Assembly: GCA_016931495.1 (NCBI GenBank)
Contig: JAFGER010000103.1
Span: 1 to 39,374 of the forward strand
DNA: 39,374 nt
Direction: 5' to 3'
From: Chlorobiaceae bacterium
GTDB taxonomy: Bacteria > Bacteroidota > Chlorobiia > Chlorobiales > Chlorobiaceae
Part shown: piece by piece, positions 1 to 7,868 of the stretch
How the letters are laid out: every line of letters begins with the position of its first letter
Position numbering within the stretch: the first letter of the stretch is position 1
Translations under genes and position numbers: made by a program
Notes under the pieces: model-generated
Told to the model about the DNA's origin: nothing
Databases searched by the model: none
What the model saw: only the letters and a program-made list of their open reading frames with translations

Positions 1-85
1 ACCGGAGCGTACACGGAGTACGTGAGGATTTCGAGCACCACCCAACGCAGCAATCGTGACGCGCAATAAGTTTTTAGAGGTGCCC
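1..85 (-). repeat. Partial copy of a MITE-like dispersed repeat (cut by window start)
   Basis: These 85 bases match, at roughly 85% identity by eye, the reverse complement of the element at 33624-33765. Shared blocks include ACCGGAGCGTAC, AGTACGTGAGGATT, GAGCACCAC and GCGCAATAAGTTTTTAG. The copy ends in TTTTTAGAGGTGCCC (71-85), the same terminal repeat as the complete copy. The small internal stem CGTAC...GTACG (8-21) is kept while its loop differs between copies, which suggests the hairpin is under constraint. The other end lies outside the window. Confidence 0.75.
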
Positions 86-210
86 TGTAGAACGTGTCGG
101 GAATTTGCAGCGAAGCTGTCCTCCGGGCTGAACCGTTCAGGCCAGACGGACCTTTTTTCTCCGGCAAAAACAGCCTGACTATTTCAAAAGTCGTTGAAAA
201 ATATGTAGAT

Positions 211-242
211 AAAAAGACGTCAGTCATCACTGGCGTTTTTTT
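211..242 (+). terminator. Intrinsic terminator-like hairpin
   Basis: AAAAAGACGTCAG pairs with CTGGCGTTTTT around the loop TCATCA and is followed by a run of seven T. It probably ends a transcript entering from left of the window, just before the dehydrogenase gene. From 86 to 210 I see no gene. Confidence 0.6.
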
Positions 243-266
243 CATCACACCAGACCTCTCGTTGGC

Positions 267-1238
267 ATGAAAGCACTGACGCTTACCGGCAGGGAAAAAT
301 TTGAATGTGTGGAGCGGCCAACGCCGGTTCCCGCAGAAAACGAGGTTGCCGTGCGGGTCGTCGCGGCGGCTGTCTGCCGGACTGATGCGAAGATGTGGCG
401 GTCGGGGCATCGCAACCTCGTGCTGCCGCGCGTGCCGGGCCATGAGATTTGCGGCGCGATCAATGAGGCTCCGGGCAGGCTTTTCACCGTGTGGCCGGGC
501 AAAGCGTGCGGCGCGTGCGAGGCTTGCCGGAGCGGACGGGAGAACCTTTGCCCGGCGATGCAGATCACCGGTTTCCATCGTGATGGCGGCTTCGCGGAGT
601 TCCTGACGGTGCCGCGTTCGAGCCTGCTCGAAGTACCGGAAGGCATCGGCGCGCCGATGGCCGCACTCACCGAGCCGCTCGCCTGCGCCGTGCACGGCAT
701 CAGGCAGAGCTGCATCCGGCGCGCCGACCGGGTGCTGATTTACGGCGCGGGCACGCTCGGCGTCCTGCTTGCCGTGGCGGCGATCAACCGCGGGGCAAGC
801 GTGGTCATGACCGATCCAGACGCGGACAAGTTCGCCAGAAGCGCCGCGTTCAGAAGCCGTTACGCCATCGGGGCCGACGCTGATCCCTCTTCCGGCGGAT
901 TCGACATCGTCCTGAACGCCACCTCGTCAGCCGAGACGCTCGCCTCGGGCATCCGTCGGCTCGCGCCGGGCGGAAGGTTCTGCCTTTTCAGCGGACTTGG
1001 CGAAACACCTGAAAATCCGGGCGTCATCTTCAGCGAGCTGCACTACCGCGAGCTCGAACTGGTCGGCTCCTACGGCTGCACCCGGCAGGACATGCGCGAC
1101 GCCCTGCGCCTGCTCGTGCGCTACGGCCACGACCTCGGCTTTCTGGTCGAACGGACGGTCTCCCTCGACCAGGTACCGGCAATCATGCAGGAAGTGCTCG
1201 CCGGCAAAGGGTTCAGGCAGTTGATAGTTGGAAATTAA
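267..1238 (+). CDS. Zinc-dependent alcohol dehydrogenase-like protein (MDR superfamily)
   Basis: A 323-residue medium-chain dehydrogenase/reductase. The N-terminal GroES-like domain has the catalytic-zinc pattern C37-x-T39-D40, then G58-H59-E60, and E136 in TEPLAC. The structural-zinc lobe has four cysteines at 81, 84, 87 and 95 (CGACEAC...C). The NAD(P)-binding Rossmann domain begins at GAGTLG (160-165). The family oxidises alcohols or polyols; the substrate cannot be told, though the layout resembles the threonine/sorbitol dehydrogenase branch. ATG 267 gives the standard N-terminus. It is followed 85 bp downstream by the TrpD-like gene in the same direction, with a short 9-bp tandem array between. 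All zinc ligands are present, so it is probably active. The fold is certain, the reaction is not. Confidence 0.85.
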   Translation: MKALTLTGREKFECVERPTPVPAENEVAVRVVAAAVCRTDAKMWRSGHRNLVLPRVPGHEICGAINEAPGRLFTVWPGKACGACEACRSGRENLCPAMQITGFHRDGGFAEFLTVPRSSLLEVPEGIGAPMAALTEPLACAVHGIRQSCIRRADRVLIYGAGTLGVLLAVAAINRGASVVMTDPDADKFARSAAFRSRYAIGADADPSSGGFDIVLNATSSAETLASGIRRLAPGGRFCLFSGLGETPENPGVIFSELHYRELELVGSYGCTRQDMRDALRLLVRYGHDLGFLVERTVSLDQVPAIMQEVLAGKGFRQLIVGN

Positions 1239-1274
1239 AAGATAAAGGTCGAGCCGCGTCTCTTCACTCTATCT

Positions 1275-1310
1275 GACCTATAAAACCTATGGAACCTATC
1301 CGTCCCATTC
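1275..1310 (+). repeat. 9-bp tandem array, four degenerate units
   Basis: Four consecutive 9-mers: GACCTATAA, AACCTATGG, AACCTATCC, GTCCCATTC. They end 13 bp before the ATG of the TrpD-like gene. Related arrays lie at 2474, 15461, 21970, 31785 and 38701. Confidence 0.6.
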
Positions 1311-1323
1311 TTCAAAAAATACC

Positions 1324-2406
1324 ATGACACACGAACAGGAACTTCGCGCTTTCGGCAGGCTGATCTCTTCAATCGCTTCGGGCCACGTCATGAGCCGCCA
1401 GGAGGCGTACGAGGCGTACCGGCAGGTGATTCTGAACCTCCAGCCGGAGCTTCAGCAGGGGGCGTTTCTTGCGGCGCACCTGATGCGCAAGCCCACCAAC
1501 GAAGAGCTTTCGGGCGCATGGGACGCGCTCGACCGGCACGACACGGCAAAGATCGACGTCGCGCTTGACGGGCCGGTGTGCGATATCGTCGGCACGGGTT
1601 CGGACAGGCTCAAAACGCTGAACTGCTCCAGCCCGGCGGCCCTCATCGCCGCGGCGTGCGGCCTGCCGGTGGCCAAGAAGGGCGCCCGGCTCGTGACCGG
1701 GGTTTCAGGCGCGTCGGACATCTTCGAGTCACTCGGTATCGATCTCGACCATCCGCTCGAACGCGCCGCGCTGAGCCTCGAAAACACCGGCATCTGCTAC
1801 CTTCCCGGCGAAGCGTTCCTGAAATCGGGCTGGGCGCGGCTCATCAGCTCGATGCGCTTCACCTCGGCCTTCAACATCCTCGGCCCGCTCACCCGCCCCT
1901 GCGCGCAGAACAACTGCGCGGTCATCGGCGCGTACGCCCCGGATGTCTCGGTGCAGATGATCGACATCCTCTCGGAGATTGGCATGAGCGCAGCGCTCTC
2001 CCCTTACGGCCTTGCCGAGGGATTCGACCCGTCGCTCGGCATGGACGAGTTCTCGCTCTGCGGCCCGACGAAGGTGGTCGAGCTGCGCGACGGAACTGTC
2101 TCGACCTACGAGGTGACCCCCGAAGATTTCGGCATGAAACCGGTTCCGCTCGAAGCGATCGCCAGCAGGAAAAGCGCCGAAGAGAATGCCGCCGTCGTGC
2201 TTGAGGTGCTCCAGGGCAAACGCGGAGGTGCCGCCGCCGACTTTTTCAGCATGAACGCCGCAGCCGCGCTCTACATCGCCGGAATGGCAACCAGCTACCG
2301 CCAGGCCGCCGACCTGGCCCGCGAGGCGCTCGAATCGGGCAGGGCCTGGGAAAAACTCGAAGCGATGCTTGAATACCAGGGTACCGACGCCCTTGCCGGA
2401 TGCTGA
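1324..2406 (+). CDS. Anthranilate phosphoribosyltransferase-like protein (divergent TrpD family)
   Basis: A 360-residue glycosyltransferase family 3 protein. A helical N-terminal domain (about 1-75) precedes the phosphoribosyl-binding core. The PRPP loop reads GTGSDRLKTLN (90-100) where TrpD normally has GTGGD...NIST. The loop usually reading KHGNR...SGSAD reads KKGAR (118-122) and SGASD (128-132). TrpD transfers phosphoribose from PRPP to anthranilate in tryptophan synthesis. The altered anthranilate-side loops and the lack of other trp genes nearby suggest a TrpD2/YbiB-type paralogue or a different acceptor. It lies behind the zinc dehydrogenase gene and could be co-transcribed. ATG 1324 is the first in-frame start after the tandem array. 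Family is confident; substrate is not. Confidence 0.8.
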   Translation: MTHEQELRAFGRLISSIASGHVMSRQEAYEAYRQVILNLQPELQQGAFLAAHLMRKPTNEELSGAWDALDRHDTAKIDVALDGPVCDIVGTGSDRLKTLNCSSPAALIAAACGLPVAKKGARLVTGVSGASDIFESLGIDLDHPLERAALSLENTGICYLPGEAFLKSGWARLISSMRFTSAFNILGPLTRPCAQNNCAVIGAYAPDVSVQMIDILSEIGMSAALSPYGLAEGFDPSLGMDEFSLCGPTKVVELRDGTVSTYEVTPEDFGMKPVPLEAIASRKSAEENAAVVLEVLQGKRGGAAADFFSMNAAAALYIAGMATSYRQAADLAREALESGRAWEKLEAMLEYQGTDALAGC

Positions 2407-2473
2407 CCGGATCGGGCGCTTCATGAAGCGCCCCTGCAACAACGATGGCGCAAAAACATTCCCCGCATTGCCT

Positions 2474-2509
2474 GTCCACCTCGTCCACTCAGTCCACCTC
2501 GTCCACCAA
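2474..2509. repeat. 9-bp tandem array, four GTCCAC units
   Basis: Four 9-mers in register: GTCCACCTC, GTCCACTCA, GTCCACCTC, GTCCACCAA. The array sits between the convergent TrpD-like gene and trxB, next to their shared terminator hairpin. It is the cleanest example of the 9-bp family in the window. Confidence 0.75.
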
Positions 2510-2512
2510 CGC

Positions 2513-2550
2513 AAAACGCCACCGGAGCCTCGACAGCCCCGGTGGCGTTA
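2513..2550. terminator. Hairpin between convergent trpD-like gene and trxB
   Basis: AACGCCACCGG (2515-2525) pairs perfectly with CCGGTGGCGTT (2539-2549), an 11-bp GC-rich stem with a 13-nt loop. On the minus strand it is followed by TTTTGCG. It lies 20 bp after the trxB stop and probably serves both directions. Confidence 0.65.
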
Positions 2551-2569
2551 CAAACTTCTGCAGCCCTGT

Positions 2570-3505
2570 TTACCGAATCGATTCGAGGAAGCGTTCGACT
2601 TCGATGGCCGACATGCAGCCGGTGCCGACGGCCGTGACAGCCTGGCGATAGGTGAAATCCTGCACGTCACCGCAGGCGAAAACGCCCTTGACGCTGGTTT
2701 CCGTGGAGTGGCTTTTCGTGAGGATGTAACCGTAATCGTCCATATCGAGCTGGCCCTGAAAGAGCTTCGCGTTCGGCTCGTGGCCGATGGCAATGAAAAC
2801 GCCGTCGCAGGCGTGCTCGGTCAGTTCGCCGGTCTGGACGTTCCTGAGACGGATGCCGGTCACCTTCATGCCGTCGCCAAGAATTTCATCGACCACCTGG
2901 TTGAGCATGGTGGTGATCTTCTCGTTCTTGCTGGCGCGAAGGCTCATGATCTTGGAGGCGCGGAACTCTTCACGGCGATGCACCAGCACCACCTCGGAGG
3001 CAAACTTGGTGAGGTAGAGCGCCTCTTCCATCGCCGTATCGCCGCCGCCAATCACGAAAACGCGGCAGTTGCGGAAGAAGAAACCGTCGCAGGTGGCGCA
3101 TGCCGAAACACCGCGGCCCCGGTAGGTCTCTTCGGACTCGATGCCGAGCCATTTGGCGTTCGCGCCGGTGGCGATAATGACCGTCCGGGCCAGAATCTCC
3201 TTGCCGTCATCGAGCAACAGGCTGAACGGACTGCGCGAAAGATCGGCTTCGGTGACGATGCCATACCGGAATTCGACACCGAACCGCGCGGCCTGCTCAC
3301 GCATTCTGCCCATCAGCTCCGGCCCGGGAATACCCTCCGGGAATCCGGGAAAGTTTTCGATGTCAGTGGTAATCATGAGCTGCCCGCCGGGCTGGCGGCC
3401 TTCGATAACCAGCGGCTTCAGGTTGGCCCTTCCGGTATAAATGGCCGCAGTATAGCCGGCAGGGCCGGTTCCGATGATGACGACGTCCCTGATTTCTTTA
3501 TCCAT
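2570..3505 (-). CDS. trxB: Thioredoxin-disulfide reductase
   Basis: A 311-residue FAD/NADPH flavoprotein that passes electrons from NADPH to thioredoxin in the cytoplasm. Visible motifs are the FAD-binding GTGPAG (12-17), the redox-active pair C136-A-T-C139, the NADPH-binding GGGDTA (153-158) followed by an HRR basic patch, and a C-terminal FAD-binding segment (ACGD). The reading frame is open further upstream, but ATG 3505 starts the conserved MDKEIRDVVIIG and is preceded by GGAG at about 7 bp, so it is taken as the start. Its partner trx lies 91 bp upstream on the same strand, with a perfect palindrome between. Length and motifs are normal for low-molecular-weight TrxB; it is not a ferredoxin/NADP reductase because the CxxC is present. 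Confidence 0.96.
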   Translation of the reverse strand: MDKEIRDVVIIGTGPAGYTAAIYTGRANLKPLVIEGRQPGGQLMITTDIENFPGFPEGIPGPELMGRMREQAARFGVEFRYGIVTEADLSRSPFSLLLDDGKEILARTVIIATGANAKWLGIESEETYRGRGVSACATCDGFFFRNCRVFVIGGGDTAMEEALYLTKFASEVVLVHRREEFRASKIMSLRASKNEKITTMLNQVVDEILGDGMKVTGIRLRNVQTGELTEHACDGVFIAIGHEPNAKLFQGQLDMDDYGYILTKSHSTETSVKGVFACGDVQDFTYRQAVTAVGTGCMSAIEVERFLESIR

Positions 3506-3546
3506 CGTTGATCTCCGGGAAGATGTGTTGGGGTATGCTTGAACGT

Positions 3547-3575
3547 AACTATCCCGGCATGAAGCCGGGATAGTT
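3547..3575. repeat. Perfect palindrome between trx and trxB (REP-like)
   Basis: AACTATCCCGGC and GCCGGGATAGTT form a 12-bp perfect stem with loop ATGAA. No T-run follows, so it is more likely an intercistronic RNA stem or REP-like unit than a terminator. A similar CCC-GC-TGAA-GC-GGG palindrome lies at 16900-16919. Confidence 0.6.
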
Positions 3576-3596
3576 GAAGAAGAATCAGAAGGAAAA

Positions 3597-3926
3597 TCAG
3601 GCGAGATGCTCGTCGATCTTCTTTGCAATCATGTTCTTGGGCAGAGCGCCGACCATCTGGTCAACCACCTGTCCACCCTTGAAGATCAGCATGGTGGGAA
3701 TGCTGCGAATGCCGAATTTTGCCGCCGTGTTGGGATTCTCATCGACATTGAGCTTGGCGATGACAGCTTTGCCTTCGTAATCACCGGCCAACTCTTCGAT
3801 AACCGGACCAAGCATCATGCACGGACCGCACCATGAAGCCCAGAAATCAACGAGAGCAACTTTATCCGAATCGATGATATCGGATTGAAAATTCTGATCG
3901 GTAGCCGTAAAATATTTTCCGCTCAT
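3597..3926 (-). CDS. trx: Thioredoxin
   Basis: A 109-residue single-domain thioredoxin, the general cytoplasmic disulfide reductant re-reduced by TrxB. The active site WCGPC has C33 and C36 within DFWASWCGPC. The cis-proline loop (RSIPT) and the buried aspartate in LVDFWA are present. Length and motif match classical thioredoxin 1, and there is no signal peptide. It lies between dnaE upstream and trxB downstream on the same strand. The 100-bp AT-rich gap upstream holds a plausible promoter, so trx-trxB is likely a two-gene unit separate from dnaE. Confidence 0.97.
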   Translation of the reverse strand: MSGKYFTATDQNFQSDIIDSDKVALVDFWASWCGPCMMLGPVIEELAGDYEGKAVIAKLNVDENPNTAAKFGIRSIPTMLIFKGGQVVDQMVGALPKNMIAKKIDEHLA

Positions 3927-3981
3927 TTCTTATTGAGATAAGGGTTAACAATTGACAAGAGAAACAACGTTACTCTATGCT

Positions 3982-4011
3982 AATATAATTGAATAAATCA
4001 GAACTTGGCAA
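3982..4011 (-). promoter_or_regulatory. Candidate sigma-70-type promoter for trx-trxB
   Basis: On the minus strand TTGCCA (complement of 4006-4011) and TATATT (complement of 3982-3987) are separated by 18 bp. They lie in the AT-rich gap about 60 bp before the trx ATG. Each box is one base off consensus. Pattern evidence only. Confidence 0.45.
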
Positions 4012-4025
4012 CAAATGCTGAAATT

Positions 4026-7000
4026 CTATCCGGTAATTTTCACATGATCCGGGCCGAGAATCTCTTCAAGCTGATCGAGCAGTTCGTCGTCGGCCTCGAT
4101 CGGCGTGTTGCGGGCAAACATCTTCAGCGTTTCGTTTTTCGAGTCGATGGTGGCGCGAAGTTCGAAATCGACCGGCGTTCCCCCCTTGTGCTTCTCGAAC
4201 AGCTCGCGCACCAGCTTAAGCTTTTCGAGCTGGGCGGAGTCGTCGGCATCGACGCGCAGCACCACCTTCCTGACCATCGCCGAGCGCACCTTCTTGAGCG
4301 GCGCAACCTCGCGCACCAGCAGCTTGAGGCTGCCGTCCTTCGCCTCGGCCTCGACGCTGAGCATCACCGCTTCGTCGGGCTGGAGGATGTGGCGGTACTG
4401 CTCGTAAACGCTGGCGAAAACCGTGAAGTCCGCCTTGCCGGTGAAATCTTCGAGCACGCCGAAGAGCATCTGCTTGCCCTTCCGGTCCTGATAGGGCTTG
4501 ACCGAAACGATCACGCCAATCGCCTTGTAGAGCTTCGAGGGGGTGACGTCGCGCTTGTCGAGCGTGAGGCTGGCGAAAGCCTCCCAGTCGCGCCGGTAGC
4601 GGTCGAGCGGGTGGTGGCTGAGATAGAAGCCGACGAGGCGCTTTTCGTGCTGGAGCTTTTCGCTTTCCGGCATCGGTTCGGCGTTGTCAAGCTCCGGAAA
4701 ATAGACGCCCGACTGCTCGTCGCTGAAATCATCGTTGAAAAAGCCGCCCTGGCCGAGCGTGACCGCCTTGTTCTGGATCTGCCCGAACTTGATCGCCTTG
4801 TCCACGTTGGCCAGCAGTTTGGCGCGGTTGGGGTCGAGCTCGTCGAGCGCTCCCGCCTGGATGAGGCATTCGAGCGCCTTGCGGTTCATGGCGCGCAAAT
4901 CGACCGAGGCGGTCAGGTCGAAGAGGTTGAGGAAGGGCTTGCCGTCGCGGCGCAACCGGGCGGCCACCACTGCGCGCGCGCCGCCGCCCACCTGCTTGAT
5001 GGCCGACAGGCCGACGCGGATGCAGGGGCGGCCCTTGTGCTCGTCCACCGAGAAGAGCGCGTCGCTCTGGTTGATCGACGGCGGCAGGGTGAAGATGCCG
5101 AACCCTTTGGCCTCGTCGGTGAGGTGCTTCATGCGCTCGGTATCGCCAATCTCGCTGTTCAGAATCGCCGTGACGAACTCGATGGTGTAGTGCGCCTTGA
5201 GGTAGCCCGTCCAGTACGCCAGCACGCCGTAGGCCGCCGAGTGGCTCTTGTTGAAACCGTAGCCCGCGAACTCGGCCATCAGGTCGAAAATCCGGCTGGC
5301 GAGCGCCTGGTTCACGTCGATGCTCACCGCGCCGTTGACGAACTCCTCCTTGAACTTCTGCATCAGCTTGGGATCCTTCTTGCCCATCGCCTTGCGCAGA
5401 TTGTCGGCCTTGCCGAGCGAGAAGCGGCCCATCACCTGCGAAATCTGCATCACCTGTTCCTGATAGACGATGACGCCGTAGGTCTCCTTGAGAATCTCCT
5501 CAAGCATCGGGTGCATGTAGTCGATCTCCTCGCGCCCGTGCTTGCGGTCAACAAACAGATCGACCGCGTTGCGGTGCTCGTCGATGACGGCGTTCAGAGC
5601 GCCGGGTCGGTAGAGCGCGCTCATAGCGATGATGTCGCCGATGGTGGTTGGCTGGAGGCGCGTCATGTAGCTCTGCATTCCGGAGGACTCGAACTGGAAG
5701 ATACCGGCCATCTTGCCCTCCTGAAAGATGCGGAAGGTCTGGCGGTCATCCATCGGCACCTTTTCGAGTTCGATGTCGATGCCGTGACGCTTCTTGATGA
5801 GCCGCAGGGTTTCGTCGATCACGGCGAGGGTTTCGAGGCCAAGGTAGTCGATCTTGAGCAGACCGGCCTGCTCGATGCAGTTTTTGTCGAACTGGGTGAC
5901 CACCTGCTTCTCGTCGCTGCTTTCGGCCTTTGTGCCGTCGATGTCGTTCTGGTCGAACTCGTCGGCGTACTTGCGCTCCTCGGTTTCGATCTTGTTGGAG
6001 ACGTAGAGCGGCACCTGCTCTTCGAGCGCGCCGTCGGTGATGACCACCGCGCCAGCATGCATCGAGACGTTGCGCGCCCGCCCCTCCATCGCCCGCGCGT
6101 ACTGCATGAGCTGCTGGTACTGCGGATCGGTATCGACCAGCCGCTTCAGCTCCTTGACCTCGCGGAAAGCGTCGTCGAGCGAAGTGCCGGGCTTCGACGG
6201 CACCAGCTTGGCGAGCTGATCGACCGCCTTGAGCGGCACGTCAAGCACGCGCCCGGCGTCGCGTATGGCCGCCTTCGCGCCGAGCGTGCCGATGGCGACC
6301 ACTTTTGCGACACTATCCGGGCCGTATTTCCGGACGGTGTAATCGAGCACCTTCTGCTTGCCGACCGGCGTGAAATCGATGTCGATATCGGGCATCGAAA
6401 TACGCTCCGGATTGAGGAATCGCTCGAAGAGCAGCTTGTACTTCAAGGGATCGATCCGGGTGATGCCGGTCAGATAGGCGATGATGCTGCCCGCCGCCGA
6501 TCCGCGTCCGGGGCCGACCGAGTAGCCCATCTCGCGCGATGCGGCGATAAGGTCGCTGACGATCAGGAAGTAGGCGCTGTAGCCCATCTTTTCGATAACG
6601 CCAAGTTCCAGCTCGATACGCGCCTTCACCTCCTCCGGAATTGCGCCGTCCTCCACGCCGTACTTGTTGCGCGCTCCCTCCCAGGTGAGGTGGCGCAGAT
6701 ACTCCTTCTCGCTGTCGAACCCCTCCGGAAGCGGGAATTTCGGCAGGTGCGGATCCTGATCGACGAATTTATAGGTACACGTTTCGGCGATCTTCACCGT
6801 GTTGTCGAGTTCGCCGTGCGAATTATCGAAGAGCGAGGCCATCTCCGAGGCCGACTTGAAGTAGTTCTCGTGGCCCGGCAAGCATTGCAGGTTCTGGCTG
6901 GCGAGCCGCTCCTTGGTGCGGTTGGCGATCATGGCGCGGTAGCAGCCCGAATCGCGCCGGTCGAGGTAGTGCACGTTGTTGGTCGCCACGAGCGGAATGC

Positions 7001-7574
7001 CGAGCTGGTCGGCAAGGCGGATCGTGCCGGGCACGAGCTGCTCCTCATACGGAGCGCCGTGCTTCTGGAGTTCGAGGTAGAAGTGCTCGCCGAACAGATC
7101 GCGATACTGCATCGCGAGCTTCGCGGCCTCGCCTTCGTCGCCGGAGAGCAAGGCGCGTCCGATCAGGCCCGAGTGCGCCGCCGAGAGGCAGACCAGCCCC
7201 TCGCTGCACTCTTCGAGGACGGCGCGATCGACGTGCGGCAGGCCGTTCGAGAATCCGTCACGCGCCGCCCGCGAGAGGATCACGCACATGTTGCGGTATC
7301 CGACGGCGTCGCGGATGAGCAGAATCAGCGTGGCCGGCTTGCCGCTGTCGCGCGACTCCGTGCCCGCCAGGAAAATCTCCGCGCCCATGATGAGCTTCAC
7401 CTCCGCCTTCTTCGCCTGACCGAAAAGCTCCGGCATGTTGAACATCGCGCCGTAATCGGTCACGGCGACCGTCGTCATGCCCTGCTTCTTGCAGGCCGCG
7501 AAAAGCTCGCCCGGAAAGATCGGGCTGCTCTGCATCGAGTAGTGGGTGTGGGTGTGAAGATGAACGAACTCCAA
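4026..7574 (-). CDS. dnaE: DNA polymerase III alpha subunit
   Basis: The replicative C-family polymerase subunit, 1182 residues from the chosen start. It has an N-terminal PHP domain with the histidine-rich EFVHLHTHTHYS, the palm with RGSAAG near residue 355 and the catalytic PDIDIDF near 395-400, then finger, helix-hairpin-helix and OB-fold regions. Lacking a separate exonuclease domain, it is DnaE-type rather than PolC. The frame is open to ATG 7658, but a near-consensus promoter lies over those first codons, and DnaE proteins normally begin just before EFVHLH. TTG 7574 follows AGAGAGG at 4 bp and gives that N-terminus. It heads the minus-strand run toward trx and trxB. Identity is certain; the start is a reasoned choice. 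Confidence 0.95.
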   Translation of the reverse strand: MEFVHLHTHTHYSMQSSPIFPGELFAACKKQGMTTVAVTDYGAMFNMPELFGQAKKAEVKLIMGAEIFLAGTESRDSGKPATLILLIRDAVGYRNMCVILSRAARDGFSNGLPHVDRAVLEECSEGLVCLSAAHSGLIGRALLSGDEGEAAKLAMQYRDLFGEHFYLELQKHGAPYEEQLVPGTIRLADQLGIPLVATNNVHYLDRRDSGCYRAMIANRTKERLASQNLQCLPGHENYFKSASEMASLFDNSHGELDNTVKIAETCTYKFVDQDPHLPKFPLPEGFDSEKEYLRHLTWEGARNKYGVEDGAIPEEVKARIELELGVIEKMGYSAYFLIVSDLIAASREMGYSVGPGRGSAAGSIIAYLTGITRIDPLKYKLLFERFLNPERISMPDIDIDFTPVGKQKVLDYTVRKYGPDSVAKVVAIGTLGAKAAIRDAGRVLDVPLKAVDQLAKLVPSKPGTSLDDAFREVKELKRLVDTDPQYQQLMQYARAMEGRARNVSMHAGAVVITDGALEEQVPLYVSNKIETEERKYADEFDQNDIDGTKAESSDEKQVVTQFDKNCIEQAGLLKIDYLGLETLAVIDETLRLIKKRHGIDIELEKVPMDDRQTFRIFQEGKMAGIFQFESSGMQSYMTRLQPTTIGDIIAMSALYRPGALNAVIDEHRNAVDLFVDRKHGREEIDYMHPMLEEILKETYGVIVYQEQVMQISQVMGRFSLGKADNLRKAMGKKDPKLMQKFKEEFVNGAVSIDVNQALASRIFDLMAEFAGYGFNKSHSAAYGVLAYWTGYLKAHYTIEFVTAILNSEIGDTERMKHLTDEAKGFGIFTLPPSINQSDALFSVDEHKGRPCIRVGLSAIKQVGGGARAVVAARLRRDGKPFLNLFDLTASVDLRAMNRKALECLIQAGALDELDPNRAKLLANVDKAIKFGQIQNKAVTLGQGGFFNDDFSDEQSGVYFPELDNAEPMPESEKLQHEKRLVGFYLSHHPLDRYRRDWEAFASLTLDKRDVTPSKLYKAIGVIVSVKPYQDRKGKQMLFGVLEDFTGKADFTVFASVYEQYRHILQPDEAVMLSVEAEAKDGSLKLLVREVAPLKKVRSAMVRKVVLRVDADDSAQLEKLKLVRELFEKHKGGTPVDFELRATIDSKNETLKMFARNTPIEADDELLDQLEEILGPDHVKITG

Positions 7575-7647
7575 AACGCCTCTCTTGATTGGTTGCCATC
7601 GCAGCTGCGGGGTCGTGACGAACCGGCAGCCGAACGAGTCATCCATC

Positions 7648-7675
7648 ATTATAACCATTCAGCACGTTCATGCAA
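7648..7675 (-). promoter_or_regulatory. Promoter of dnaE (consensus -10)
   Basis: On the minus strand TTGCAT (complement of 7670-7675) and a perfect TATAAT (complement of 7648-7653) are separated by 16 bp. Transcription from here would start near 7640, downstream of ATG 7658 but upstream of TTG 7574. It therefore also decides the dnaE start. Between here and 7868 I see no gene. Confidence 0.6.
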
Positions 7676-7868
7676 CCCCCAAATGCTCGCGATTTCAGCT
7701 CACGTTTTCAGGCCGCCCGGCATCAGAGACAACAATTCACCCTCCGGTCACAACCTGTCAGCAAAAGCCACCACAACCGGCAGGGCAACCCCTATGGTTT
7801 GAGGCTGTTTTTTTCTTACTTTTCAAAAACATATCATCATTGAACAACCCCTCAAGGTCATACTCGCT

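Noticed and set aside
2369-3511. Plus-strand open frame opposite trxB
   Set aside because: Antisense shadow; it also runs through the shared terminator and the 9-bp array.
4005-7802. Very long open frame on the plus strand, opposite dnaE
   Set aside because: It is the antisense shadow of dnaE in GC-rich DNA; the product is a Val/Leu/His/Arg-rich sequence without motifs, while the minus strand has every DnaE motif.
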